Below, in pieces: positions 44,764 through 54,493 of a DNA stretch of 64,000 nt. The notes under the pieces are model-generated. The model was not told where the DNA came from. It worked only from the letters and a program-made list of their open reading frames with translations, and did no database searches. The position numbers and the translations under genes were made by a program. Numbering within the stretch: position 1 is the stretch's first letter; each line of letters begins with the position of its first letter. Origin of the DNA: an uncultured Draconibacterium sp. (GTDB lineage: Bacteria > Bacteroidota > Bacteroidia > Bacteroidales > Prolixibacteraceae). The stretch is from NCBI RefSeq assembly GCF_963674925.1, contig NZ_OY771647.1:139501-203500 (forward strand). Direction: 5' to 3'.

Positions 44764-45000
44764 ATCTGCTTAAACCACGCGATGCCCCGAATCTTCGGGG
44801 GCGCGGCAGCGGAGCCGCGGTGCAGTAACAAAAACAAATGCCCGCTGAGCAGCGCCACCGGCCCTCCGGCAGGGATTGCAGCGGTAGCTTGCCGCAGCTT
44901 TTGCTTTGTGACACCCGGCTATTGGGAGCGACCACAGGGAGCTACGCAACAGCCTTTGGTGGAACAAGCAAAAGGTGTGGCAACTTTAGCGGAAAGCCCG
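44764..45000. repeat. GC-rich structured intergenic element
   Basis: Begins with the CCACGCGATGCCCCGAATC...GGGGGCGCGGCAGCGG palindromic motif (44774-44815) and continues with CCGGCCCTCCGGCAGG and GCAGCGG...CCGCAGC inverted pairs. GC content is clearly above the flanks. Frames are open on both strands but overlap each other, so coding is unlikely. Confidence 0.5.
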
Positions 45001-45068
45001 GCTGCCGGCAAAGTGGGAGTTGGGCATTTGTCATTAGTCATTAGTCACTGGTCAATAGAAAGGGATTT

Positions 45069-46253
45069 TTAGGATTTGTGTGTGTTGCTTTTCACATGTA
45101 CTGTGGCGAAAATAATGATCATCATGAGCAGTGCCATAACTGCCCCCGACAGGAAACTGGCCTCTAAACCGCCAAGGGCATAAAACACACCCACCATTAG
45201 CGGCCCAAAAGTTTGTCCGCCGCGCAGCACCATGGAATTTAGCGACATAAAAGCCGCCCGCTCGTTAATGGCCGCATAACCAACCAGCATATTTTGAATG
45301 GACGGAATGGTAATACCATGACCAAAACCAAAAACGATTACAGCCACGCCCAACATCAAATAACTGTTGGCATCAATCAATAACAACGAAGCCACCATAT
45401 AAAACACACAACCAATTATCAGCTGCCGTTTTTGCCCCAGCAGGCGGTTCATGCGTGCCAGCTGCGAACTCATAATTGCTGTTGTTACCGACATCAGCGA
45501 CATCATTAGCCCGATTCGCGAGGAATCGGCGCCGAGACGTTTTTCCATCATTAGCGGGAAATACGTGAGATAGCTGCCATAGAGTAGCAGGAAGAGAATA
45601 AAATTAACAGCAAATAGTCCCCAAACCGTACGTTGGTTGATCGTCTTCCACACACGACTAAAATAGGACCGGAGGTGTGCTTTATTCTTTGGCTCGGGAT
45701 TATTCAGCCCTTTCATTACCCAAATACCCAACGGAATGGCCAGAATGGGCAAAGCAAAAATATACTGCCAGCCAAATATGGCGATCACTCCACCAAGCGC
45801 CGGGTACGATGCGGTTGCAATACTCAGCACACTGGCATTGTAGCCCATTACGGCGGTACGTTTCTTGCCTTCGAAAAGATCGCCAACCAGCGTAATATTC
45901 ATACTCGATAAGGAACTGGCACCAACTCCCTGCAAAAACCGAAGTGCCAGCAGTGCGTAAAATCCGGGTGCAAACATACAGGCAAATCCTGCCAACCCGA
46001 AGATAAACAACGAGGGCACCAACACCAGTTTCCGGCCATAACGATCGGCTAAAATTCCGGTAAAAGGCGTAAGAAAAATACCGGGCAGCGTAAAGGCAAC
46101 GATAAGCCAGCCCACCTGTTGCGGACTAATACCGAAATAGCGGATAATATCGGGGAAAGCAGGTGTAATGCTTGCCACACCCATCATGGCAATTAGTGTT
46201 ACCCCAAAAATGAAATAGAGATTTTTATTGTGAAAAACAGATTTCTCAGCCAT
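45069..46253 (-). CDS. MFS-type exporter
   Basis: Inner-membrane transporter of 394 residues with 12 predicted helices. ATG 46253 (MAEKSVFHNKNLYFIFG) is preferred because the longer frame to 46313 adds a hydrophobic stretch and lies over a hairpin. Family signatures are GILADRYGRKLVLVPSLFIFG (the loop 2-3 motif) and LRFLQGVGASSLSSMNITLVG. It belongs to the drug/metabolite MFS group, but the substrate is unknown. It stands alone, downstream of the desaturase by about 400 bases and on the same strand. Confidence 0.9.
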   Translation of the reverse strand: MAEKSVFHNKNLYFIFGVTLIAMMGVASITPAFPDIIRYFGISPQQVGWLIVAFTLPGIFLTPFTGILADRYGRKLVLVPSLFIFGLAGFACMFAPGFYALLALRFLQGVGASSLSSMNITLVGDLFEGKKRTAVMGYNASVLSIATASYPALGGVIAIFGWQYIFALPILAIPLGIWVMKGLNNPEPKNKAHLRSYFSRVWKTINQRTVWGLFAVNFILFLLLYGSYLTYFPLMMEKRLGADSSRIGLMMSLMSVTTAIMSSQLARMNRLLGQKRQLIIGCVFYMVASLLLIDANSYLMLGVAVIVFGFGHGITIPSIQNMLVGYAAINERAAFMSLNSMVLRGGQTFGPLMVGVFYALGGLEASFLSGAVMALLMMIIIFATVHVKSNTHKS

Positions 46254-46665
46254 AGTAACTCGATTGGTTGATGCTAAAAGTAGTAAAAAAGCATGGTTAA
46301 ACAGTGATAGCATGACTTAGAGTCATACTATCACTACACAAGAAATCCGGCCAATGCTTTACAATATGAACTAGTGCTATTATTACCCCAAACCCCTGGA
46401 GGGGCTTATGGCCGAAGAAACAAGGAATATTTGGGAAGAATAAAAAGGTTAAAACAAAATAAATGAACGCTAATCGGAGATACGAACAAGTCACCTACAG
46501 GGGATTCCAGCCTGCCGACTGGCAGGTAGGGGTAAGAAACGAAGTAGTTACTTACACCTTATTCTGTAAAAAGAGTTACCGCAATAGTCCCGAAACTTCG
46601 GGAGCAGGGTCTTAACCATTAATTAGAAAATATAAGTTGTTTGGTGCCCTACTTATCCTGGCCGC
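46254..46665. other. Gene-free region with small palindromes
   Basis: About 410 bases. It shows a 15-base inverted repeat (46303-46317 with 46321-46335, one bulge), a CCCCTGGAGGGG hairpin near 46396-46407, CCTGCCGACTGGCAGG near 46511-46526, and TCCCGAAACTTCGGGA near 46587-46602. It should hold the promoter of the MFS gene; no clear -7 element was found. Confidence 0.6.
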
Positions 46666-47673
46666 TTATATATCCTGAAATCCTATCAGTTTCTGCAGTT
46701 TCTCGTCCCATAAACGTAAACGCAAGGTTTTGAGACTTGAGCGAAAAGTAACGGGTTTTACCGCTCTGAAAATTTTATTTTCGGCATAAACTTTTGGCAA
46801 ATTGTAGTTGGGTATACGCGCATTAATATGGTGGATATGATGAAATCCGATATTACCCGAAAACCATTGAAGCAGTTTGGGAAACTTGACAAACGAACTG
46901 CCTTCGAGTGCCAGTTTTGTGTAGTTCCAATCGTTGGTTCTCACCCACGACACATCTTCATACTGATGTTGCAGATAAAATAACCACAATCCGGCCACGG
47001 CAGCCAGGTAAATAATAATGAGCTGAAGAATGAGGTAGGTGAAAAAACCGATCGCAAAACTCATTACTACAAACAGTAGTACCAATGCCATATTGGTTAC
47101 ATAAACATTGTTTTTCTGCTTTTGCGTCATCCAGTCTTTAGTAAATCGGTTTTGAAAAAGAAATACATAGAGCGAGCCAATGCCAAACATTACAAGCGGA
47201 TTCCGGTATAGCCGGTAATAAAATCGTCTCTTTTTTGAACTAGACAGGTACTCTTCCTTTGTCATGGTCCACACATCGCCAACACCACGTTTATCGAGAT
47301 TCCCAACAGTGGCATGATGTTTCATATGCATGCTGTGCCATTTATCGTAGGGCGTAAAAGCCAAAATCCCGAATAACATTCCTACGTACCGGTTGGCTTT
47401 TTGTGATTTAAAAAACGAGCCATGTCCGCAATCGTGAAAAATAATAAACAAACGAACCAGTAACCCGGCTGCAATAATCAGCAGCGGTGCGGTAAGCCAC
47501 AACGAAACCGACAAACTATAAACCAACAATACCCATACACCAACGTACGGAATAAAGGTGTTAACAATTTGCCACACACTTTTTAAGGCATCAGATTTTT
47601 GATAGGAAGCCGAATTTTTTATAAAGTTTTGCCACGGATTGGTTGGGGTTGTTTCTTTCTGCCGGGTATTCAT
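46666..47673 (-). CDS. Membrane fatty-acid desaturase
   Basis: Integral membrane di-iron enzyme of 335 residues that introduces double bonds into acyl chains. The three histidine boxes are complete: HDCGH, HSMHMKHH and HHIHH (GFHHIHHINARIPNY). Four hydrophobic helices surround them (VWVLLVYSLSVSLWLTAPLL and others). It resembles the delta-12/omega-3 group of FA_desaturase proteins. A dedicated electron donor is not adjacent. It probably adjusts membrane fluidity. A hairpin precedes it at 47755. Confidence 0.92.
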   Translation of the reverse strand: MNTRQKETTPTNPWQNFIKNSASYQKSDALKSVWQIVNTFIPYVGVWVLLVYSLSVSLWLTAPLLIIAAGLLVRLFIIFHDCGHGSFFKSQKANRYVGMLFGILAFTPYDKWHSMHMKHHATVGNLDKRGVGDVWTMTKEEYLSSSKKRRFYYRLYRNPLVMFGIGSLYVFLFQNRFTKDWMTQKQKNNVYVTNMALVLLFVVMSFAIGFFTYLILQLIIIYLAAVAGLWLFYLQHQYEDVSWVRTNDWNYTKLALEGSSFVKFPKLLQWFSGNIGFHHIHHINARIPNYNLPKVYAENKIFRAVKPVTFRSSLKTLRLRLWDEKLQKLIGFQDI

Positions 47674-47754
47674 TGATATATTCTCTCATTGTTTATGTTC
47701 TATCCATTTAAACGAAAAATGCATGGTAGATGTTCGGCAAATTTTCCAGAAACC

Positions 47755-47790
47755 CAAAAGCGGGAGCCTGACTTCGAGTCAGACTCCCGA
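47755..47790 (-). terminator. Terminator of the S9 peptidase gene
   Basis: CGGGAGCCTGACT (47762-47774) pairs with AGTCAGACTCCCG (47778-47790), one mismatch, loop TCG. On the minus strand GCTTTTGGGTTT follows. It lies 11 bases below the peptidase stop. Confidence 0.75.
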
Positions 47791-47800
47791 TATAATCTTG

Positions 47801-50182
47801 CTATTTTAAATTCTCTTCAAACAGTTTAAAAATGCGTTTGTATTCGTCGGTCCAGCTGCTGGGCTCCACAAACCCGTGCGCTTCCACCGGGAAAACCGCC
47901 AGTTCCCAGTTTTCTTTGCCCAACTCAATCAGCCGTTGAGTAAGACGAACAATATCCTGAAACTCAACATTATCATCCACCATTCCGTGGCACATGAGCA
48001 AGTTGCCTTCCAGTCCTTCGGCAAAATTTATAGGTGAACTTTTTGCGTATGCAATGCTGTCCTGTACCGGTGTGTTCAGAATATTGGCCGTGTAACCGTG
48101 GTTGTAATGCGCCCAGTCGGTTACTGAACGCAAAGCAGCTCCGGCGGCAAAAGTTTCCGGCTCGTTAAACATGGCCATTAGTGTAATAAAACCACCATAC
48201 GATCCTCCGTATAGTCCAATTCGTTCCGGCGAAACATTGTATTTATCCACTAACAATTTTGCGCCATCTACCTGGTCCGACAGATCGAGGCCACCCATCC
48301 AGCGGTAAATTCCGGTGCGCCAGTCGCGGCCATAACCGGCACTTCCGCGATAATCGATATCCAGTACCGTATAACCGTTATCCACTAAAATATTATGGAA
48401 CTGGTATTCGCGAAAATAGCTGCTCCACCACTTATGTGCATTTTGCAAATAGCCGGCACCGTGTACAAAAATCACTGCGGGGCCGTTTTGCTCGGGCGAC
48501 TCTGGTCGATATAAACGAGCGTGTACTTCGGCACCATCTTCAGCATTAAAAGTGATGTATTCGGGCATTCGCCAGTCGTATTCGTTAAAAGCATCGGTGG
48601 TTGAATGCGTCAACTGTTCGGCTTCTGCACCGGCTTTATTTTCCTGCAAATACAATTCCCAGGGTTTGTTGCCCTCGGAATGGTGAATAGCCAAATATTT
48701 CTCATCAGGCGAAAGCGTTACTTCGTTTCCGCCCTCCATTGAAGTTATCTGCGTGAGCTTACCACCCCAAACCGGCATTTTGTAAAAGTGTGTTACGCCG
48801 GGGTGCTCTTTGTTGGCAATGAAATAGAAACTTTTTTTATCGTTTGAGATGGATGCTTCCGAAACTTCAAACTCGCCTTTGGTAAGTGTTGTTTTCTTTT
48901 TTGTTTTGCAGTTAACAGCGTACAAATGCGAGTAGCCCGACACTTCGGAATGAAACCAAACCGACTCACCATCAGGCATCCAGCCAATGCTTCCTGTTGA
49001 CATACCCCAGCCGCCAATTCCGGGGCCTCCGATCCATGCCTCATCGCGCTGACGATCGAGTAATTCCAAATCGCCTGTTTCAGGGTCGAGCAGCAAAATC
49101 CAGCGGTCTTTATTGTCTTGCGACAACGCTACGACTACGGCCATATCTTCTGTTTCATTCCAAAGCGGCCCCAACAAATTTACATCACGATCTTCTATTT
49201 CTTCGTCTTCTTTTGGCATACGTTCCGGGTAATCACTCAGGTAATCAGGTAAATCTTTCAGACCGGGAATTTGTGTTTTATCAATCGTTACCAGCTTGTT
49301 GTTTTTTACATCAAAAATTCCCATTTCAACCGACGCCTGCGGACTTCCCACTTTTGCACGCGCATTCCGTTCTTCGGTATAACCCGACTCTGTAACATGA
49401 TGTGTTACCGAGGTAGCTTTTGCATTCGATGCCCTTTCGTACAAACTGTAAATAATGTAGTCGCCTGTCGGGCTCAACGAAATATTGTTTAGAAACCTGC
49501 TGCCGGTGTATATTTTTAATGGCTCGGCTTCTTTCTCCGCCTCCTCGCGGTTTTCGCGTGCTTTGTTTTTTGCCTCACGTTCCTGCAAAACCACAAACAA
49601 TTCCTTTTGTTGCTGCTCCAGCCATTTGGCTTGTTCCGACGAAGGCTGTTCCTTTTTCTCGTTCCCCGAAACAAAGTTGGTCAGCTGTGTGATCAGCCCG
49701 GTTTCCGAATCGATGGTAAACAGGTTATTGTCTTTTGTGAAAGCTATTTTCGAATCGCCTAAAACAAATTCGGGCGACGAAGCACGCTCCAGCCAGGCTG
49801 TTAGCTGTTTCTCTTTTCCGCTTTTACAATCCAACAGAAAGAGGTTTCCGTTTCGGGTGTATACTTTTTTTGATTTATCGCTGTTGTAATCGCCGCGACG
49901 GCCGGGCAGTGTCTTCTTTTCCTCCAAACTTACCTTTTCAATTTCTTTGGACAACAGATCGTAAGCGTATAACGATTCGAGCGTGTCTTGCTCCGGATTC
50001 CACTGAAAATAGATTTTTGCGCCATCTTCGCTCCAGCTGATATCGCCTGGGGAAGTGCCGATCCATTTGGCGGGATCCTGCATTATAGTTTCGATGGAAA
50101 GCGAACTTTTATTGAGTTGGCTAACCTGACTAAATGCTGTAAAAGTAAACAGAATAAAAAATGTAAGAATAAAATGTCTCAT
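47801..50182 (-). CDS. S9-family prolyl oligopeptidase (DPP-IV-like)
   Basis: Exported serine peptidase of 793 residues. A signal peptide (FILFTFTAFSQ) is followed by a DPP-IV-type beta-propeller (about 25-540) and a C-terminal alpha/beta-hydrolase domain. The catalytic triad is Ser 661 (GLYGGSYGGF), Asp 736 (HGMVDDNVEFQ) and His 769 (VEAHGF); spacing matches DPP-IV-like enzymes. It would cleave proline-containing dipeptides or oligopeptides in the periplasm. The long insert rich in Glu and Lys (near 200-225) is unusual, and its function is unknown. It has its own promoter and terminator. Confidence 0.92.
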   Translation of the reverse strand: MRHFILTFFILFTFTAFSQVSQLNKSSLSIETIMQDPAKWIGTSPGDISWSEDGAKIYFQWNPEQDTLESLYAYDLLSKEIEKVSLEEKKTLPGRRGDYNSDKSKKVYTRNGNLFLLDCKSGKEKQLTAWLERASSPEFVLGDSKIAFTKDNNLFTIDSETGLITQLTNFVSGNEKKEQPSSEQAKWLEQQQKELFVVLQEREAKNKARENREEAEKEAEPLKIYTGSRFLNNISLSPTGDYIIYSLYERASNAKATSVTHHVTESGYTEERNARAKVGSPQASVEMGIFDVKNNKLVTIDKTQIPGLKDLPDYLSDYPERMPKEDEEIEDRDVNLLGPLWNETEDMAVVVALSQDNKDRWILLLDPETGDLELLDRQRDEAWIGGPGIGGWGMSTGSIGWMPDGESVWFHSEVSGYSHLYAVNCKTKKKTTLTKGEFEVSEASISNDKKSFYFIANKEHPGVTHFYKMPVWGGKLTQITSMEGGNEVTLSPDEKYLAIHHSEGNKPWELYLQENKAGAEAEQLTHSTTDAFNEYDWRMPEYITFNAEDGAEVHARLYRPESPEQNGPAVIFVHGAGYLQNAHKWWSSYFREYQFHNILVDNGYTVLDIDYRGSAGYGRDWRTGIYRWMGGLDLSDQVDGAKLLVDKYNVSPERIGLYGGSYGGFITLMAMFNEPETFAAGAALRSVTDWAHYNHGYTANILNTPVQDSIAYAKSSPINFAEGLEGNLLMCHGMVDDNVEFQDIVRLTQRLIELGKENWELAVFPVEAHGFVEPSSWTDEYKRIFKLFEENLK

Positions 50183-50259
50183 GAGTGCAGTTTCTTTTTA
50201 GTGTTTTTTTCGAAGGCATCTAAATTAACATTTTTAGTAAAATGATTTCCTATAAGAAC

Positions 50260-50292
50260 TTGTATATTCTTAATTCAAAAAATATAGTTTTG
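50260..50292 (+). promoter_or_regulatory. Promoter of the aspartate kinase gene
   Basis: TAGTTTTG at 50285-50292 matches TAnnTTTG, with TTG at 50260-50262 and a 22-base spacer. The ATG is at 50343, 50 bases downstream. Confidence 0.55.
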
Positions 50293-50342
50293 CAAGGTTA
50301 AACAGCTCGTAGCGCAGTGCTCAAAGCTTAAAGTCAATTTTT

Positions 50343-51593
50343 ATGAAGGTATTTAAATTTGGAGGTGCATCGGTAAAAGATGCGGCCGCGGTAAAGAATG
50401 TATTTGAAATTATTAAAAGCGAAAGCGGAAACCTTGCCGTAGTTATTTCGGCCATGGGAAAAAGTACCGACCTGCTGGAAACATTAATAAAAACATACTT
50501 CAAAAACGACGAAGAAAGATGGGATATCTTCAATAACTTCAAAAATTACCACCTTGAAATTATTAGCGATCTGTTTGGCGAAAGAGGAATGCCACAAGGT
50601 GTTTACGAACTGTTTAGCGACCTGGAACACAAATTAAATTTGCGCCCGTCGTACGATTTTAATTTTGAATACGACCAGATCATTTGTTTTGGCGAGCTTA
50701 TTTCTACCCGCATTGTTAGCGATTACATTACCGCTACCGGACAAAAAAATACGTGGATCGACATTCGCACCTGCCTGAAAACCGACGACACTTTCCGCGA
50801 TGCACATGTCGACTGGGAATGGACAAGAGAATTGATTCGCGAGGAATTTAATTTTTCTGAAACAAGCTTATATATCACGCAGGGTTTTATCGGGTCTACA
50901 ACCACTAACCTTACTACAACTCTTGGCCGCGAGGGATCGGATTTTACGGCTGCCATTATCGGTAGCTCGCTGAAGGTTGAAAGCGTGTCGATATGGAAAG
51001 ACGTTCCGGGAGTTTTAAGTGCCGACCCAAAAAAAATGAGCGACACGGTGATGATCAACGAACTGTCGTACAAAGAAGCGGTGGAGATGACGCATTCGGG
51101 TGCTAAAGTCATCCACCCAAAAACCATGCAGCCACTGCACAACGAAGGGATTCCGCTGCTGGTAAAATCGTTTGTTGAGCCGAAAAATCCTGGCACGGTT
51201 ATTCATAAAATCGATCATAAAATTGAGCTGCCTCCGATCTTTATTCTGAAAGAAAACCAGGTGCTGATCACACTTTCGGCACTCGATTTCTCGATCATTT
51301 CGATCAGCGATATTGAGCGGGTGGTAAAATTCCTGATGGAAAAATTGATAAAGGTTACGCTAATGCAACAATCGGCCATCGACCTGAACATTGTTGCCGA
51401 TGCTTCGGACGAAAACCTGGTAGAGATCTTCAGCGAACTTTCAACAGATTACAATATCCGGTACAACACCGATCTTACGCTGGTAACCATCCGGCACTAC
51501 ACCGAAGAAGTACTCGACTGGATGGTAAAAGAAAAGGATATTTACCTGGAACAGCACAGCCGATTAACAGCCAGGATGCTGATTAAAGAATAA
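50343..51593 (+). CDS. lysC: Aspartate kinase (monofunctional)
   Basis: Cytosolic kinase of 416 residues that makes aspartyl-phosphate, the first step to lysine, threonine, methionine and diaminopimelate. Kinase motifs are KVFKFGGASVKD, TLGREGSDFTAAI and SIWKDVPGVLSADPK. The regulatory C-terminal part has ACT-like segments (VLITLSALDFSIISISDIER and the ASDENLVEIFSELSTDYNIR region). No fused homoserine dehydrogenase is present. It is a lone gene, which fits the separate-isozyme arrangement of many Bacteroidota. Confidence 0.93.
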   Translation: MKVFKFGGASVKDAAAVKNVFEIIKSESGNLAVVISAMGKSTDLLETLIKTYFKNDEERWDIFNNFKNYHLEIISDLFGERGMPQGVYELFSDLEHKLNLRPSYDFNFEYDQIICFGELISTRIVSDYITATGQKNTWIDIRTCLKTDDTFRDAHVDWEWTRELIREEFNFSETSLYITQGFIGSTTTNLTTTLGREGSDFTAAIIGSSLKVESVSIWKDVPGVLSADPKKMSDTVMINELSYKEAVEMTHSGAKVIHPKTMQPLHNEGIPLLVKSFVEPKNPGTVIHKIDHKIELPPIFILKENQVLITLSALDFSIISISDIERVVKFLMEKLIKVTLMQQSAIDLNIVADASDENLVEIFSELSTDYNIRYNTDLTLVTIRHYTEEVLDWMVKEKDIYLEQHSRLTARMLIKE

Positions 51594-51680
51594 GAAACAG
51601 CGGCCAAAAACAGAATTTCCGGCAGTCTTTCGATTTCAATTTTATACTGCTTCAGAATAGGGATTGGCAGCTGATTGATT

Positions 51681-51800
51681 GTTAATACCGATGTGAAATC
51701 AAAATGAGCATTATTTCAGTAAATTCCTCCTTTCAATCGGCATTAACTATTGTAATTTCACCGTTTCACTAAGGCTCAAACTGAAATACAATTGGTATAA
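51681..51800 (-). repeat. Dispersed 120-bp intergenic repeat, copy 2
   Basis: The reverse complement of 51681-51800 matches 36790-36910 over its length at most positions, with small indels. It is located between lysC and the adaptor gene and carries the same internal TAATGCCGAT and ATCGGTATTA inverted pair. Confidence 0.75.
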
Positions 51801-51872
51801 TTTACAAGAATCGATTTTTCTTGTAATTTTAGAACCCGATTTCTTACCTATAAACAAAAACAGCTGACTGAG

Positions 51873-53186
51873 ATGAAGCAAAAAAAGACATTGCCTTATA
51901 TAATTGGAATTGCGGTTGTAATCATTATTGTGCTTATCGTGGGCAAAAAGCAAGGATGGCTGGGCAGCGATGTTAGCGTAAAAGTGTCAACCGAAACGGT
52001 AGAAAGTAAAACCATTACCGAGTTTATAACCGCCAACGGAAAAATTCAACCGGAAACGGAGGTAAAAATCAGCCCCGATGTGGCCGGAGAGATCGTTGAA
52101 CTGCATGTTGAAGATGGCGATCCGGTTGAGCAGGGGAAATTACTGTGTGTTATTAAGCCCGAAATGTATGTTTCGGCAGTAAACCGATCGGAGGCAGCGG
52201 TAAACTCGTCGAAAGCCAGACAGGCACAGGCCGAAGCACAATTAATTGAAAGTGAACTTTCGTACAAACGCTCCAAACAATTGTATGAGAAAGGTACAAT
52301 TCCGGTTTCACAATTCGAATCGGCCGAAGCAGCATACAAAGTTGCACAAGCCGAAGCTCGTGCCGCCCAATATTCAGTATTGAGTGCGCAGGCATCTCTT
52401 GATGAAGCCGAAGAGCAGCTGATAAAAACAAAAATTTATGCACCTATTACAGGAACTATTTCTGCATTAAATGTGGAAAAAGGCGAACGCGTGGTGGGAA
52501 CCAGCATGATGGTGGGAACAGAAATGATGACCGTTGCCGACCTCAACAAAATGGAAGTACAGGTAGAAGTAAACGAAAACGATATTGTAAAGGTTATGAA
52601 AGGCGACACCGCGCTGGTAGAAGTTGACGCTTACCTGAACCGCAAATTCAAAGGTATTGTTACCGAAATTGCCAACTCGGCCAGTGTTTCAGGAACCAGT
52701 TCCGACCAGGTAACCAACTTCGATGTAAAAGTGCTTTTGCTAAAAGATTCGTACGAAGATCTGATCGATCCGGAGAATGGAAATCGTTACCCTTTCCGCC
52801 CGGGGATGTCGGCTACAGTTGATATTCTTACCGAAACCCGCGAAAATGTTATTTCGGTACCAATTTCGGCAGTTACAACACGGATTAAAAAAGAAGACGG
52901 TGGCACCAAAGAAGTTAGCGATGATTCTGAAAATACTTCCGACGATGAAAACGTTACCCAGCGCGACGAAAAACAGGAAGTGGTTTTTGTATATACCAAT
53001 GGCCGCGTAATGAAAACCGAAGTGGAAACCGGAATTCAGGATAACAACAGCATCGAAATACTGAAAGGAATTAAAGTCGGCGACGAAGTAGTTACCGCGC
53101 CTTACACCATTATCAACCGCACGTTAAAAGATAGCATGCAGGTAAAAAAGGTTGATGAGGAAGATTTGTTTACTTCTGAGGATTAA
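51873..53186 (+). CDS. Efflux membrane-fusion protein (HlyD/MacA-like), orphan
   Basis: Adaptor of 437 residues anchored by one N-terminal helix (~8-28; YIIGIAVVIIIVLIVG). It has the standard order: barrel-sandwich half (EVKISPDVAGEIVELHVEDG), a coiled-coil hairpin (about 100-175; EAAVNSSKARQAQAEAQLIE), second lipoyl half (KIYAPITGTISALNVEKGE), beta-barrel, and membrane-proximal domain. An acidic insert near 345-370 (DDSENTSDDENVTQRDEK) is unusual. Neither pump nor TolC genes are adjacent; the terminator follows directly, so it is a single-gene unit. It is MacA-like by domain order only. Confidence 0.88.
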   Translation: MKQKKTLPYIIGIAVVIIIVLIVGKKQGWLGSDVSVKVSTETVESKTITEFITANGKIQPETEVKISPDVAGEIVELHVEDGDPVEQGKLLCVIKPEMYVSAVNRSEAAVNSSKARQAQAEAQLIESELSYKRSKQLYEKGTIPVSQFESAEAAYKVAQAEARAAQYSVLSAQASLDEAEEQLIKTKIYAPITGTISALNVEKGERVVGTSMMVGTEMMTVADLNKMEVQVEVNENDIVKVMKGDTALVEVDAYLNRKFKGIVTEIANSASVSGTSSDQVTNFDVKVLLLKDSYEDLIDPENGNRYPFRPGMSATVDILTETRENVISVPISAVTTRIKKEDGGTKEVSDDSENTSDDENVTQRDEKQEVVFVYTNGRVMKTEVETGIQDNNSIEILKGIKVGDEVVTAPYTIINRTLKDSMQVKKVDEEDLFTSED

Positions 53187-53203
53187 AATATTTTTATATA
53201 AAT

Positions 53204-53241
53204 AAAAACAGGGTTGTGATTTGATTCGCAACCCTGTTTTT
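53204..53241. terminator. Bidirectional terminator
   Basis: AAAAACAGGGTTGTG (53204-53218) with CGCAACCCTGTTTTT (53227-53241). It separates the adaptor gene (+) from the convergent 53259 gene (-). Confidence 0.85.
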
Positions 53242-53258
53242 CGTTATTATTCTATCCC

Positions 53259-54380
53259 TTATTCTCCGGGGAAATAATTGCGCGAATCAATAACGGTAAG
53301 ATTATTCGTGTGTGCCCGACTCATTTCAAGCACGGCTTGCTCCGAAACCTTTTCACCTTTGTAGGTGTAGGTTTTGTCCTGCACCACTCGTTTTAACAAA
53401 AGGTCTTTATAATCCACTTCAAAAGTGTACAGCACGTCGGTGTAAAAATCCGTATTGTTTTGCCCGATTGCCAGCGCCCTGCCCTGACGGCTATTTTTTG
53501 GCGCCACCGCTTCTCCTTCAATTTTTAATATCGAATAATCTTCTTTATTGATGCTGATTTTTCCTTTAAATGTACCTGCATAATAATCGCCTGTGGTTGC
53601 CAGCGAAGGTACTTTCGGGCTGAATGAAATCACCCAGTACTCTTTTCCGTCGATAACAGGCTGGCTTTCCAGCGCCAGTTGATAGTCGCTTAACAATGCA
53701 GGGCTTAAAATACCCGATGCCGAACGGACCCAGTCAAGTCCCAACAAATCATCAAGGTTTAATTGGGCGCTTGAGAAGCTATAATCTTCGTCGGTCTGTT
53801 CTTTTGTAACCGAGTAATTCCGTGCTTTAAAAGCATCCGATTTTGAAGGATTTGTATAACCTGTTTCATCGTAAAGTAGCACCGTTGCGATTTGCGGCGA
53901 TTTCACCTGCCCGTTAACCGCTTTTTCTTTTGAATAAGCAAAGTGCATATTAAACGGCCCCGAACCATAATTATACTTTATATTTTCTGAAGCCATGCGT
54001 AAGATCCGAATCAGCACTTTATTTTGTGCAGCAACATCAACCTTCTCCACATCATACGATTGAGACTCTAATTTTACCACTGCAAACTCTTTCGAAAAAA
54101 GATCTTTAACCGGGAACTGTTTGTTGGTGAAACCCACGGCAGAAAAGTAAATTTTTTTATCTACCATTTCTTCAGGAATCTTCAATTCAAAATTTCCTTC
54201 ACTATCGCTGGCGGTACCAAAAAACGTACCTTCCAAACCAATATTGGTATACGAAACCGGACGATTTGTATTGGCATCAACCACCTTTCCTTTAATGGTG
54301 TGCGCCACCTTCGATCCGCTTTGCCCCAAGGCTGTAAGAGCAACAAAGACTGTAAAAATGAATATAATTGTTTTCTTCAT
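53259..54380 (-). CDS. Secreted protein with carboxypeptidase-D regulatory-like domain
   Basis: Exported protein of 373 residues. ATG 54380 (MKKTIIFIFTVFVALTALGQ) gives a signal peptide; upstream Met codons add a hydrophobic prefix that is less likely. The first 90 residues after it are the CarboxypepD-reg domain (IKGKVVDANTNRPVSYTNIGL, SEGNFELKIP), used in TonB-linked and adhesion proteins. The remainder is beta-rich (YTFEVDYKDLLLKRVVQDK) and resembles the outer-membrane DUF5686-type proteins, but is shorter. Function unknown. Convergent with the adaptor gene. Confidence 0.8.
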   Translation of the reverse strand: MKKTIIFIFTVFVALTALGQSGSKVAHTIKGKVVDANTNRPVSYTNIGLEGTFFGTASDSEGNFELKIPEEMVDKKIYFSAVGFTNKQFPVKDLFSKEFAVVKLESQSYDVEKVDVAAQNKVLIRILRMASENIKYNYGSGPFNMHFAYSKEKAVNGQVKSPQIATVLLYDETGYTNPSKSDAFKARNYSVTKEQTDEDYSFSSAQLNLDDLLGLDWVRSASGILSPALLSDYQLALESQPVIDGKEYWVISFSPKVPSLATTGDYYAGTFKGKISINKEDYSILKIEGEAVAPKNSRQGRALAIGQNNTDFYTDVLYTFEVDYKDLLLKRVVQDKTYTYKGEKVSEQAVLEMSRAHTNNLTVIDSRNYFPGE

Positions 54381-54439
54381 GACCATCAATTTTAAAAAAT
54401 AAAAGTAAGAAATAAATACCATTCCTACCTAGTTAAACG

Positions 54440-54471
54440 TTGTTATACCCAATTATTATTGTGTATCTTTG
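54440..54471 (+). promoter_or_regulatory. Promoter of the coiled-coil lipoprotein gene
   Basis: TTG at 54440-54442 and TATCTTTG at 54464-54471 with a 21-base spacer. It matches the Bacteroidota consensus and lies 22 bases before the ATG at 54494. Confidence 0.75.
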
Positions 54472-54493
54472 TTTTGAACATAAAAAGATCGTT

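Larger units (their letters stand above)
44048..45068. repeat. One-kilobase gene-free repeat region
   Basis: No credible gene. It contains, from left to right: the CCGCG/GGGCTAAAGCCC composite repeat (44213-44395), the 42-bp tandem array (44474-44763), and a GC-rich element with many inverted repeats (44764-45000). Simple TCATTAGTCACTGG-like sequence follows before the MFS gene stop. Confidence 0.75.

Noticed and set aside
44534..45072. Frames over the tandem array and GC-rich element on both strands
   Set aside because: They overlap, change frame in the 41-base unit and read low-complexity repeats; no signal peptide or domain was recognised.
46297..46494. 65-codon minus-strand frame between MFS and desaturase genes
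   Set aside because: Runs through palindromic sequence and shares no pattern with known proteins.
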